Shown piece after piece: positions 18,688 to 30,924 of a stretch of DNA of 35,382 nucleotides. Origin of the DNA: Basidiobolus ranarum (lineage: Eukaryota > Basidiobolomycota > Basidiobolomycetes > Basidiobolales); NCBI GenBank assembly GCA_040143965.1, contig JASJQH010000064.1, positions 1-35,382 of the forward strand, read 5' to 3'. A program made the position numbers and the translations under genes. Numbering within the stretch: the stretch's first letter is position 1; each line of letters opens with the position of its first letter. The notes beneath the pieces were generated by a model. That model did not search any database, was not told where the DNA came from, and saw only the letters and a program-made list of their open reading frames with translations.

Positions 18688-21600
18688 ATGGAATCCACCG
18701 ACACTGAACTAGTAGCAATACACCAACTCCTCCAACATGTGCAAAAACAAGAGGATGAATCTAAAGAACATGAGTTATTACAGAGAGGCCTCGCTTATCT
18801 ACTCAAGCACCCAAATTGTTGGTGGTGTACTCCTTCTTTAAAGCCTATTACTACTGAGCTGTTGCATTTATTCTCCATTGTTCCCAATCCTCCTATTCAA
18901 AAATTCCGCGATATCATGGCCGAGCAATTAAGCACTTGTAAAATGTGTGTAAACGAGTATCATGATACTAAGCCTCAATTCCATACAAGGTATATTTGCA
19001 TATGTGGACTACTTTGCCTTTCCCACATTTGACTCACATCATGCTGTTTTTAGATATTTAACTAAATATTCTGAAGACACAGTAAATTTATTTTTCAAAT
19101 CACTTGAAGAATGGGATGCTTATCGCATTGCCAAAATGCTAATGTTGGCTAAAGTTGATATGTCTCAACTATCTCCTCTTGAACAGCCAGGCGATAATGT
19201 CAGAGTGGAAAGTATTACTGACCGTGTGATGTGTACACTATTCGAAATATTCAAAGTGCCTATTCATCTAAAACGTAGAGATATCGATGAGGCATTTATT
19301 AGCGTATTTTGTGGAATCATTCAAAGAAAAAAATCCCTCAAATTAGAAACGAAATTACTTCCTGGAGTATTGCTTCTACTCGTACACGAGAGCGATTGGG
19401 CAAGACGATGGGCCCAAAAGACTGTCAACCAAGCCCCTACATCCATCGATTGTATTGATCTTGAGGGATTTCTCCCATACACCAACATTATATTAGCACT
19501 CATAAATGGCAACAATCCCAATACTTTGGAATACAATATAACAGAATTCAGAAGTGAGCATTGGAAAGCACTTCGACTTTTATTATCTTCGCTGACGATC
19601 GATGCTTTTGAACAGTTCTATAACGCAAATGGGGTTGAAATTCGAGATTTGATACTTAGCCAGCTCCCAGTTAGAACAGAATATCTCATTGAAATGCTGC
19701 GAACGTTTTCGGTGCTACTTATACGTCTACAAAATAGGATTTGGAGCCAAATGGCGGGCTTTGAATACGCAAGAGCGCCGATACTTTTGTTCAAAAGTAT
19801 CATGGAAAACCAGGCGTTCATTTCCAACATAGTAGAAAGAATCCAGCACGTTAGCAGATCTAGTAAACAGAATCACTCACAAAACCGGAAACTTATCGAT
19901 ATCTTTTTGGAATGGGTGAATGCCTTCATAGGGTCGTTCAAAGAAACCAAGATCTGGGGTGAACTCTTGGTGGCAATAGTGAATGGTCTTTTCACAAGCT
20001 TTCAAAGCCCTGCATATCCAGACGAATACAGAACTTATTGTAAAGATGTTGCTGTGACTTTGTTGCTTCCATATTGTGATGATGAAGGGTTCCCCATCAC
20101 TAGCCATCTTATCGAAGTTCACGGAAATATCCTGGTGGACTGTTCTATAGGATTGGCTACGCCAGTCCAAGATGTTCAGAAGTATGCTCTTCAAATCCTT
20201 GAACTGACCATCAAGCACGATGTCGAACTACTTTATCAGGCATATCTTTATGCTTGCCAGAATAAGCCTCTTGATCCAAACAGTGGACCTATGAAGCTAT
20301 GCAAACGAATCTGGTCGATTCTTTGTAGTAGAGACCCATCACGGTTACACCAACTGACCCACCAAGCCATTTTCTACTACTTCTCGAGGATCTCATTAAT
20401 CGATCTTTCCGAACTGATCAAGACTCTTCCGAATGTTGCAGTAGATAGTGTTAATCGCTTTGTTGTGGAGGGAGTTCAGTTTATAAGGTCGCTTTCGCAC
20501 CATTATTTAGCTCATTTTTCGGAGAGCAGTGAGTTGTATCTGCAAAGCTTCTTTCAAAGTGATGGTGTTCCCAGTGCTCTTACACGGTTTTTGATTTCCT
20601 GTGATCCCGAACTAAGATCGACCGGATATGTCATGGTAGGTGTTGCCTTGAACGCAGACAGTAAAGTTGCTTCCATACGCGCACTTTTTGCATTGCAGCC
20701 CGATAGTTGCTTATCCTCCATTATTGAGGTTTTGGAGGAGTTCTCCATCCTTACTCGTAGTGGATGTAATACTTACAGCTATGCACATGACCTCTTCGAC
20801 CTCCTTCATGAAATCGTATCAGCCGCGTGCGAGGAACAAGGTGGTCCATTGGATGCTGAATCCTTGGCTTCCAGTGCTTTTGGTGAGATAATGGTTAAGC
20901 TTTGGAATTGCTGTTGGGATGCTATCAAAGTTGCCTTTAAATGGGGCTTAAATTGGGCAGAAAAGTATCGTAAAGATGACGTTATTGGGACTATAGGTGC
21001 TGTTTTCGATGCAACCATGGCTATATTAAGGTTCCACGATCGATACGAAGGCGTTGCACTTCACGAAGGATCTGCTTTGACCGCGAAGCCGCTTAAAGCA
21101 TCACTGCCTTCTTTGATCAAATGGTTTTTTGTTACTAATGATCGACTTCGAGAATTGACCCTCAACCTTGTATTGAATATTCTTGATCGTACACGGCAGA
21201 AAGGTGCTACCTTGGATCCGTCTTTGCAGAGTAAACTGGAAGGAATTGCCATGAACCTGGTGGGTTTTCAGTCTTCACTCACCGAAGATCAGAGAACCAA
21301 CTTATTCATTGCTATATCTGGCTATCAAGGACGCGACAACAAACAAAAGGCGATTGCAGTGGATCATCAATCTGACAACGTTATCAGCATCCCTACTTCT
21401 GAAGATGAGCGTATGGAGATCAAGGATGATGATCCGAATGAAGGAACTGAGATTGCTCAAGAGAATGCACACGATAACTCGGTACAAGCGATCACTGACG
21501 ATGAATATATAGACTTGACAAGGGACAATGATGATTTTGGCGATCTCCCTGACGACGCTTTTGATACTCTTTGGCATACATTCGATGAATCCAACACTGT

Positions 21601-24600
21601 TACTATTAAAATATCTAGTGATGCTGCTAAACGTAAGCCATCCAGCTCGTCGGCTGCCACACCTGCCTCTGCACCTAGTAGTAAGCAGCTTTATTCCACC
21701 CTTAATAAGAAGAGCGCAAAGCCGGCGTCTAAATCGGCTCCGCAGAGAAAGTCAAATTCAATGCTAAAACAGATGCGTTCTGAATTTAAGAAAGATCGTT
21801 CTGCGATAGCCGCAGCCAATGCCAAGAAGCCCAATTCTACAGTCAAAAAACCGACGCTTCCTGCAGTCAAACGTGGCCCTGCCATGTCGAATATACCTCC
21901 TGCTGATACAGGCCACCAGCGCACTGCACACAAGGCTGAAAATCTCAAGCCCGTAAGATCAGAGAAAGAAAGCGACACTGATTCCTCGGATGAGTCGGAC
22001 TCCGGTGGTGGTCTTGCTGATATAGCAGGAGACTATCAAAAGCCTCCTGAAATCAGAAAAGCTCAACCTCGACGTGGTATCCAATTAATTGATCTGCCTA
22101 ACATTCGAGCACATCCCTTGGAGCTGCGAAGAGCTCGTATGGCTTCTGAAAATCAAACAAAAGCACGACTTACTCCGGATTTATCACACTTACACAAATT
22201 CATCTTTGGCTGGAAGTATACTGATACTGGGGACCTGCCAACAAATATCACCCTAGCTGATGTTAAAGCTGTCCCTAAGACATTTGAGTCCTCAGATGAG
22301 TACACCGAAGTTTTCGAGCCCTTGCTTTTATTGGAGTGTTGGCAGCAACTTGTACGAGCCAAGGAGGAGACAAACGATTCGGAAGCAGTTGAATGCACGG
22401 TAGTTAATCGTATTATGGTCGATGGATTTCACGACATTACATTCTCTCTTCTCTCATCCGATGCGCAAGGAATTAACGACAATGATCTTGTTCATATTTT
22501 TCGTCAAAAACCTAGCGGTATTGGTGGCGCTAAAGTTACTGACAAGTCGTTTCTTTGCAAAGTTCAAACCAGCAATACTGGGCGTGATATGACCCAAATT
22601 ACCGTTCGATCAGCTTTTGGTCAAGGAAGCGCCGAAACTCTGCTAGCGATCAACCCCAAAACATCATGGAAAGCTCTGAAATTATTTAGGTTAGTTTGTA
22701 GTCTTAAACCATTGACCGCTCGCTTTATTTACATATTGACTCGATAACAGCTTGACAACAATTCATCGTGAATACTCCGCGCTGCAGAGTATAGGCTATT
22801 ACAATTTGTGTGATGATATCCTACACGCTAACAGCAGTACTCCCCCTCCTTTGGATGAAGATTCCATCGACAAATGTATGAAAACGTATCTTGTTAATCA
22901 GCCGCAAGCTGAGGCTATTCTTCATGTTCTTCGACGAGACGAGGGCTTTAGTCTGATTCAAGGGTTTGTTGATTTTTTTGATCTTTATATCGCTATTTTA
23001 TTAAGTTTAGACATCTTTCTTTTGAATTCATGAAATAGTCCACCGGGAACAGGTAACATCACATCTTAACTATTCACTGGTAAATCATCTCTCTTAATTG
23101 TGTTGCTTTCATAGGAAAAACGAAAACCATTTTAGGTCTTATTGGCGCTGTCTTGTCATCGAGTAATCAAGACAAGATGGAAACACACAGAACTGAGGAG
23201 CCACTTGTTTCCAAAAAAATTCTGGTTTGTGCACCTAGTAATGCTGCAGTCGATGAATTGGTAAAACGGTTGAAAGATGGAATTCGTGATTCAAGTGGAG
23301 CCGCCTTTAAGCCCAAGGTTGTTCGTATTGGTATCTTTGATAGTATAAATTCTAGTGCCAAGGAAATGTCACTGGAGTATCAAGTGGAAAAAGAAATGAA
23401 TTCCCCTGATTCAGAATACAGCAAATCTAAAAAAGAGCTTAACAATGCGAGTGGCCACGCAAGTACACTCAAAGAAGAGATGAAAGGAATTCTGAAAGAA
23501 CGAGATGAACTTAGAGATATGATATCTAGATCGACCGACCCCTTCGCCGTTGCTGATATGGAAGCCAAAGTCAAACAGCTAAATTCCAAACGTTGGAACC
23601 TGGCTAAACAACTGGATGGTGAAAACGACAAAAAGAGCACCAGTTATAGAGCATTGGACATAGCCAAGAGAAAAATTCGCACCAAAATTCTAACTGAAGC
23701 TGACATCGTTTGCTCGACTCTCAGTGGTAGTGGTCACGAACAACTAACAAGTCTAGCTGTTGATTTCGAGACTGTTATTATTGATGAGGCAGCTCAATCT
23801 ATTGAATTGAGTTCGCTGATTCCTCTCAAATATGGTTGTAAACGGTGTGTTTTGGTTGGAGGTTAGTTTTTTGGTATTTATTTCATGCTACTACCGTTTC
23901 TTAAATATCTCTGTAAATAGATCCCAATCAGCTTCCGCCCACCGTGCTCTCTCAAGTAGCAGCCTCATATAGCTATGAACAGAGTTTATTTGTCAGAATA
24001 CAAAACCACTGCCCCAATGCTGTTCATCTTTTAAGGTTATTGTCTAACTCGACTGTATCTCTTGATCCCATCACTAACTTTAATCAAAAACAGTATCCAA
24101 TATCGAATGCACCCCGAGATCAGTGCCTTTCCCAGTAAACTGTTCTATGACTCTAAACTTCGAGATGGACCCAATCTTGCTCAGATCAAGACACAGAAAT
24201 GGCACCAAAATAGCAACTTCTCCCCTTACAATTTCTTCAATGTGCATTCGGGCAGAGAGGAGGTTGGTCGCGGTAAATCTCTATTCAATACCAAGGAGGC
24301 TGAGGTTGCTGTAGCTTTAGTGCATCACCTTTGCAAAGCTTTTCCTACCATAAATGTAAGGATATTCATGCTCGATAATCATTAGAGATGTTCAATCTTA
24401 CTCACTTTAATCCAGTTCTCCAACCGTATTGGTATAATTACTCCTTACAAACAGCAACTGAGAGAGCTAAGACGAAGGTTCGAGTCTGCGTTCGGCCAAA
24501 CAGTAACTCAATTGATCGATTTCAACACTGTTGTAAGTATTGGACGTTGGAATTTGCGGCATGGTTACATACTTAGTTTTTAAATGGAATAGGATGGATT

Positions 24601-25747
24601 TCAAGGACAAGAAAAAGATATCATTATCTTTTCATGCGTAAGAGCTGGAAGTTGTAAGTACCCAAGTTTAACATTAGTAAAAGTTTGTGTCCGTTGAATA
24701 ACAGTTATTGCGTTAGCCAAAGGAATTGGTTTCTTAGCGGATATCAGAAGAATGAACGTAGGCCTTACAAGAGCTCGTTACTCCCTTTTCATTTTGGGAA
24801 ATTCAAAGTCGCTCCTCGACAACAAGTTTTGGAGGCCTCTTATTGAAGATGCTAAAGAAAGGAAACGATTTATTGATGTATTACAATATTTTCAATTATA
24901 CATGTTCGCGACCTAACGCTAATCACACCTTCCTCGTTGTTTCTAGTGCGATTTGCCCCTCTTTGGTAAATCTGTAAATAGAAGAATGCCCTCTAACCTA
25001 CTCCTCCCTGCAGAGGAACAGCCAGTTGAAAAAGATGTAGTGTATTATACGAAGAATGATGAGATTGAACCTATAAAAGATGCGAAAGTTACCACCGTAT
25101 CTATAGAAGAAGAAAAGAAGGATCAGTCGATAGACCAACATAGTGATAGTGGAAGTAGCCGAAAATCCCCTTCACCTTCATTGCCTTCGAAATACCAAGG
25201 CATATCTGGCATTAGAATTAGATCGAAAGAAAGGTCTTCTTCGGTTGAGAGCGATAAAGAAGGATCTAGCGTAAAAAGACCAGTACGATTGAATTTACTA
25301 AGCCATAATTACAATCTGAACCTTTGCTAATCTTTTCTATGCACATTAGCGAACTAACACGAGTATGCCGTCAGGTGTCAAACCTCCACCGCCGAAGAAG
25401 AGATCTACTGGCTTGTTCATACCTTCCAGCAAACCTCCCATTTCTAAGGTATATAATGGATTATTTTGTTATTATTTACTTCTTTATTAAAGCATCTTAA
25501 TATTGTAGAGACTACCTCGTAAGGATTTGGTGGATGAAAGTAGTATATCGGTTAAAGAGAGATTAGCACGCGCTCAGGTACTTTCCCCCATCATTTTGTA
25601 TCTCAAGTGAAGTACTAACATGTTGGTTCTACTCAGTTCCGACCACAAGTATCTAATCTGAACACCCTTCAAAAGAAGAATCGATCCAACTCTAAAGATG
25701 GCTCAGAAAACGTGCTTGACGATGTTCTTGATATGATGAAGAAGTAA
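18688..25747 (+). CDS. SEN1: Sen1/senataxin-type superfamily 1 helicase
   Basis: Fourteen exons encode 2084 residues, the size of yeast Sen1: 18688-18989, 19054-22689, 22751-22963, 23039-23052, 23115-23861, 23921-24035, 24094-24355, 24416-24532, 24593-24653, 24705-24877, 24947-25282, 25350-25448, 25509-25577, 25637-25747. Phase is kept at every junction. Sen1 is a 5'-3' RNA/DNA helicase that ends non-coding transcription and removes R-loops. An alpha-solenoid N-terminal half (about 1-860) leads into an acidic/basic linker (about 860-1100). The SF1 core has Walker A GPPGTGKT (1384-1391), CAPSNAAVDEL, a charged coiled 'stalk' insert, Walker B IIDEAAQ (D1612), VGDPNQLPPTV (about 1637), SIQYRMHPEIS (about 1676), DGFQGQEKD and MNVGLTRAR (about 1842). 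The C-terminal tail is basic with PPPPKKRSTGLFIP, a likely nuclear localisation signal. Confidence 0.96.
23039..23052 (+). other. 14-nt micro-exon encoding part of the Sen1 Walker A motif
   Basis: AAATAG|TCCACCGGGAACAG|GTAACA. The 14 bases complete Gly1384, encode P-P-G-T and give the first base of Gly1389. Flanking exons supply IQG and GKTKTIL, so the exon is essential for GPPGTGKT. Confidence 0.93.
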
Positions 25748-26207
25748 CTCACAACTGATAAATATATAATATATCCGTGGATTCAAATCCTAGCAAAGCA
25801 TTGGTTTCTCTGCTTCACATGTATTTTACATGCTATGCATCAATTGTTAAATATAGATTTTTGTCATTTCATAATACGAGAAAATTCAACACTTTATGGG
25901 TTTCGTAGAATTCGATCTTACTGTCGACTAGCTGACATGTTCGTAAAGACTCTAATAAAATATGGAAACTCAGCAATAATTTAATTACTAAAGAAAACAT
26001 TATAAAAATAGCAAATTAGAGTAGACTTTGAGTGTGAAACATCGACATCATCGAAAGTACAATCCGATCGGAAAATCAACATTCAGAGTAAACGTTGATA
26101 GGGAAACTGAGAATCCAAATTTCTTCGCTCAACAAACGCTATATAAAGCTGATCTATAAAATAACTCGTGTGGTATATTTAGTCTGTTAACAAATGAACC
26201 GGTAAAC
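25748..26207. other. Intergenic region between convergent SEN1 and VPS20
   Basis: A 460-bp AT-rich spacer made of the two 3' regions. No gene or repeat recognised. Confidence 0.5.
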
Positions 26208-27190
26208 TTAAGCAGCAAGCATTGGCTCAGCTTTCTTGGCCACTTTGGACTTGACTCTGACAGGTTCTGGCATTTCCTCTTCTTCCTCGACTTCTATTGT
26301 AATAGGATTAGAAAGATATGACAACCAGATTCTAGTTTTTCGTGCATACCTTCTTCAACTGGAAGCTTCTCGGGCAGTTTAGCTTCGGGAACCTTGGGCA
26401 GCACTTCCATTCTCTCCTCAATCTGAAAAAAATTGTATGTAGAAAATCAGATACCTTCATAGGAGTTTGCATTAAATATTTGTATACCTCTTGCTTTTCA
26501 ATTTCATCCAATTGACGCAAAATATCTTCTTCGTCCTCTTCAGTTATCTTGCCGCTCAATAGTTCCTCAATTTCCTATATGATCGAATGTTGGTTGTGAT
26601 AAATGCGAGTGTTTGGACAACAGCTAAAGTAGAACTAACATTTTGATAAGCAATAGCATCTGCAGTCTCATCCATAAGTTTTTCAACCGCATCAATAGAC
26701 ATTTCTGAATGAATTTCTTTAAGCACTTCATTTCCAGAACTCAAGCCAGCTAGAACCTCCTTTTCAACCAAAGCAAATTCAATAGAGCTGACCTAAAAAG
26801 AAAGAAAAATTAAATCAAACCAAACAATGAGTTGTCACCAAGAAGTTCTCAAAAACCAACCAATTCTTCAAGATTAAGTAATTGTCCATCTGTTTTCTCC
26901 AGTAACTGTTCTTGGTACTTCTTTTTTTTAAGAGCTAATAAAGCACGTCGCTTATTGCCAAGTTGTAGTTGCTGTTTGGCGATTTCTACTTCACGTTCCA
27001 AAACTGTTTGAATCTAACATAAGTAAAAGAGCTGAGTTTATTCAACCACTCAAAAAGAAGGTCTTATAGAAACTAAGTAACCCACTTTTCTCTGATAAAG
27101 TTTCAATTTGTCACGTTGAACTTTAATGTCCAAAATTGCTCTATCTTGACTTGTTATTTTGCGCTTTTGCTTTCCCTGAGAATTTCCCAT
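26208..27190 (-). CDS. VPS20: ESCRT-III subunit Vps20/CHMP6
   Basis: Six exons (27190-27086, 27013-26861, 26792-26640, 26574-26488, 26422-26350, 26293-26208) encode 218 residues, the usual Snf7-family length. Vps20 links ESCRT-II to ESCRT-III and nucleates Snf7 filaments on endosomes for multivesicular-body sorting. The protein starts MGNSQGKQK, an N-myristoylation context as in CHMP6. A basic alpha1-alpha2 hairpin follows (ITSQDRAILDIKVQRDKLKLYQRK; LLALKKKKYQEQLLEKTDGQ). Further on are SSIEFALVEKEVLAGLSSGNEVLKEI and DETADAIAYQNEIEELLSG. The C-terminal part is acidic (EEDEEDILRQLDEIE; VEEEVEEEEEMPE) and ends in a basic KSKVAKKAEP. The order and the MGN start favour Vps20 over Snf7 or Vps2. 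First donor is GTGGGT, slightly unusual. Confidence 0.93.
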
Positions 27191-27806
27191 GCTTAGAAAG
27201 GTTCCTATTGAATCACGTTTAACACAGAAAAGTTCACGGGAAAAGGATAACTTGAGAGGAATTCAGGAATTATCTATTAAATATATGCATGTATCAGTCA
27301 TCAAAATTTCCATAAAGCTCTACCAACCAAAGTATGAGGGAGTGGCAATATCCTTGGATTTGGATCAAGTGTGTATCAACTCTACCGTATATGACAATTG
27401 AGGATTGAGAATGTGGCGAGATCAAGTTCGCCTGATAAATCACGATCCATTACTGACAATCATTCACACCACACATTTCAAGAAATCACATGTCCCACCC
27501 ATTCCATCTTCAGATTCCGATAATTATTGATTCACTACCGCCCTACGTCCTCATTCATGTTGCGAATCAAATAAAATCATCAGGACTGTTGAGTTTGTGA
27601 CGGGTTAAGAAATAAGGAAGTATAAGATTGGCTGACACATATTACGAGGATTCCATAACCTCACTCGTCACTGTCATTTACAAGGATATTTCGATCTTTC
27701 TTGAAATAGACACAAGAGCCCTCATAAACACATCATTCTTATCCTTCGAACTAAACCAGAGTCTCCCTAACCATACGAGTTTCTATATCAAGTCCAGAGC
27801 TACACT
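27191..27806. other. Divergent intergenic region between VPS20 and the SPX-fusion gene
   Basis: A 616-bp stretch with no convincing gene; AT-rich, no notable repeat. It must contain both promoters. Confidence 0.5.
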
Positions 27807-30044
27807 ATGAAATTCGCCAAGCAACTTGCTCTACGCTCCATCCCTACCTGGGCTATCTACTATGTTGACTACAAACAGTTAAAAAAGTTTATCAAAGAGT
27901 CTGAGATCCCTTATGAAGGTATTCACTTGTCTATTTCAATACTTCTACAACCAATGTTTCCAGTCATATGTTTACTTGGCTCTTCTTTCGTCTTTATATC
28001 CCGTATCTAGAGGATGGCAAAGACTCTGCTGAACTAAAAAAGATTACTCATGATTTCAAGGCGCTTGTTAACACGGAGCTTGATAAAGTAGAGGAAAGGT
28101 ATTTAGCTATGGAGAAAGAATCAAGTGACAAACTAAACCTCTTGAAAACCAAGGCAGGTGATTCCGAAAAATAATTGACTTTGAATTCCTGAGTTTCTGG
28201 TTGGTTGTTGTTGTACTAACTATTTGGATATTCTAGTGGCGTCCGGACCTTTCTCCCGAAGAGCAAGATAAATGGTTTGTTACTATCCTGAATATCTCTA
28301 TTACATCATATCGCTAATAAGAAATATTCTCTACATAAGGATGAAGGACTTTACCAAGCTTCTACAAACACTGGAGTATTTGTCAGGTCAACTCTTTTTG
28401 CTGAAAATCCATCCTTCACAATCGATCCTAACCATTGATGTTTCTTTGTTGATTAGAGTTTACCCAAACAAACATTGTAGGATTCCAAAAGATCTTGAAA
28501 AAGTTCGATAAGCATTTTAATGTGACTTGGGGTAAAGATTTTTGGCCAGAGATCACAACCAAGAAGTTTGCCAACTCCGAGAAAGAAGAGAACCTGTTGC
28601 ATGAAGCTAGACAGGTACGAGTTACTTGAGCTGAGAATCAGTGGTTCCTATTCTTATGCTATCAATGTACACAGGTATGGCGTAAGAGAGTTCCAGTAGC
28701 CCCGCTCGAACCCAAGAGAAATCTTGATGTGGTTAACTCTGAAATTCCCACTGTCTCTGCATTGGACCTTCAATCTTTAGCTAGTGGTCAGGTACACCGC
28801 TTTTGGGTGGTTCTTTCAGAAGATGGGCTAAACCTTCCTATCAAAGTCCCAGTAATTATCGCGAAGGTATCTTGGCCATATTTATTCCAGAATTCACAAA
28901 TATTGGAATCCTGATGTTCTTCATGTAGGGTGTTAAACCTGGTCCTACCCTAGGGATCACTGCTGCACTCCATGGAAACGAGTTGAACGGCATTCCACTA
29001 ATCCACAGGCTATTCCGTGAAGTCGCGTGTGATGCATTACATGGAATTGTAGTGGCTGTACCTGTTGCAAATGCCCCTGGATATCTGAGAAGCCAAAGAA
29101 CATTCAGTGATGGCACTGATCTGAACAGATTAATGCCAGGGTATGTTCTCACCTTTTGTGATCACAGATGATGAAAGATTAAGATTGGTTATTGTAGAAA
29201 GAAAAACGGTTCTACGTCCCAAGTGTATGCTTACAATCTTATGGAGCGGGTTGTATCTCACTTTGACTATTTATTGGATTTACATACCGCAAGTAAAGGC
29301 CGTGTAAATTCACTGTATGTCCGTGCCAACATGACACACATTCACACCCAACGTATGGCGACTCTTCAGAATCCTCAGGTTAGTAGGGTGTTTACTTCAT
29401 CCAACAAGCCATAACTGTTCCTTACCATGTCTGTTTAAGATTATTGTCCATAATACAAGCCCCGATGGTTCACTCCGTGGTGCAGCTATGGAAAGAGGAA
29501 TCCCAGCCATCACTGGTTAGTCCTCTTTGACAGAGTTCTTGATAGCATTTTTCTAAAGCTAACATTCAAATCGAATCGCATTGTAGTTGAAATCGGGGAT
29601 CCTTCTCGTTTCCAAAAACGCTTCGTCAAGAACGCTCTACTAGGGGTCACCAATATCATATCTCATCTTCAAATGGTCGAGGATGAGCCAGATCACCCTG
29701 AATACGATCCTGTAGTATGCTCGAAAAGTGTTAGTAAACCCGTCCCATATAATGATTCTCTCAAGCCTGTGTATAACTATTTGCCCCTTTAGTATTGGAT
29801 CTTTGCTCCTTCTGGAGGAATCCTTTCAGTGCTTCCAGACGTCAACACCTGGGTAAAGAGAAACGAGCCAATTGCCTATCTTCATAATATTTTTGGTGAC
29901 TTGGAGGCCACCTATTATGCTCCGGAAGACGGAATTGTCATTGGAAAGAATGTGGATCCTGTGTGTCAATCTGGCAATCGGATTTTACATTTGGGTGTTG
30001 TGGATAGCACTTTCCCTGAATACGTAAATGATGGACATTTATAA
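27807..30044 (+). CDS. SPX domain fused to AstE/AspA-type zinc deacylase
   Basis: Eleven exons (27807-27918, 28011-28153, 28237-28274, 28340-28386, 28457-28614, 28675-28866, 28929-29140, 29198-29378, 29440-29515, 29587-29729, 29793-30044) give 517 residues. Residues 1-165 form an SPX domain: MKFAKQL start, YYVDYKQLKKFIK, a central helical pair, then GFQKILKKFDKHF with the lysine cluster that binds inositol pyrophosphates as a phosphate signal. From about 225 the protein is a succinylglutamate desuccinylase/aspartoacylase-type M14 enzyme: H245 and E248 in ALHGNELNG, DLNRLMPG, H330 in DLHTAS (zinc), and E388 in VEIGDPS as general base. A C-terminal barrel-sandwich segment follows (YWIFAPSGGIL... 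APEDGIVIGKNVDPV). Such enzymes cleave N-acyl amino acids or similar amides; the substrate is unknown. The second intron needs a GC donor to stay in frame. Confidence 0.9.
28154..28236 (+). other. Probable GC-AG intron in the SPX-fusion gene
   Basis: AAG|GCAGGT...TACTAAC...TTCTAG|TGG keeps phase 0 and yields KTKWRPDLSPEEQDKW. The nearby GT donor at 28158 with the same acceptor shifts the frame into a stop. A third option, GT donor 28158 with a downstream GAAG acceptor, stays in frame but deletes WRPDLSPE and has a poor acceptor. Confidence 0.6.
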
Positions 30045-30628
30045 AATAACGATGTTAATGCATGGGAATGTCCATGTCTTTATCAACCAAGGAGTTTCAG
30101 ACAGTATTGTATCGTGAAATCAGCCTACATTACATAAAATTAATCCGATTAACATGAGCATTCATTTCGAGTGATGTATATAATAGCATAGTGTGGGTTA
30201 GGGATCTACTAAGAACCATCTAAACTATAGAAATCACGACCAAAGCCACCCAACATCCATCAGGTATAGTTAACGCATTAGATACAAGCAAATGACTCTT
30301 TCGTTACTCTACACTCCACTGCGTCTCTTTTCTACATACTTGGTAATATTGATCTAGCAACCAACTATATTTGAAACCAGCTCTGCTCTTTCCAATAAAC
30401 TGTCGATTTGGTCACGTGAATGTATCATTTTTGGTTTTTTTGTACTGCACCGCAGCTATGGAGTTTCTTTCTTTTTTTTCAAGTTGAATAGTGAAAGCTT
30501 GTCTCGTTTCACATAGAGACAAAATATATCGATAGCGTCCTGTACCAGTTATTGTATAATACTTTGAACATTTGTGAAACGAAAAGACTCTCCAGCAACA
30601 GTAGGAAACTTTTGTAATAGTTCTTAAA
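30045..30628. other. Intergenic region between the SPX-fusion gene and DPH3
   Basis: A 584-bp AT-rich spacer with a pyrimidine-rich run around 30464-30480. No gene or RNA was recognised. Confidence 0.5.
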
Positions 30629-30924
30629 ATGACCTCTTTTTACGATGAAGTAGAGATTGAAGATATGGAATTTGACGAGGAAAACGAAATCTATCACTAT
30701 CCTTGTCCCTGTGGAGATCGTTTCGAAATCACACTAGAGGAGCTCTATGATGGTGAAGAGATTGCTCGTTGTCCAAGTTGCTCGTTGATCATTCGAGTAA
30801 TTTATGAACCGGTATATAATAGATTTATATAGAAAAAGAATATTTTGTCAATTTGATACTAACGAACCCTTGTTTTCAGGAGGACTTTGAACGAGAAGAC
30901 GAAGAAAGTACGGTGCAGTTATAA
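30629..30924 (+). CDS. DPH3: Diphthamide biosynthesis protein 3 (CSL-type zinc/iron protein)
   Basis: Two exons, 30629-30811 and 30880-30924, join in phase 0 to give 75 residues. Dph3 (Kti11) is the electron donor for the radical-SAM Dph1-Dph2 enzyme that starts diphthamide formation on elongation factor 2; in yeast it also serves Elongator-dependent tRNA modification. The CSL metal site is complete: C26 and C28 in YPCPCGD, and C48 and C51 in CPSCSL. The family opening ([19 protein letters not shown]) and the central [25 protein letters not shown] region match closely. The second exon supplies the acidic tail [14 protein letters not shown]. Confidence 0.97.

Noticed and set aside
19054-25747. 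SEN1 as several broken ORFs or a pseudogene
   Set aside because: Stops between the ORFs are all removed by normal short introns. All helicase motifs are intact and phases match at 13 junctions.
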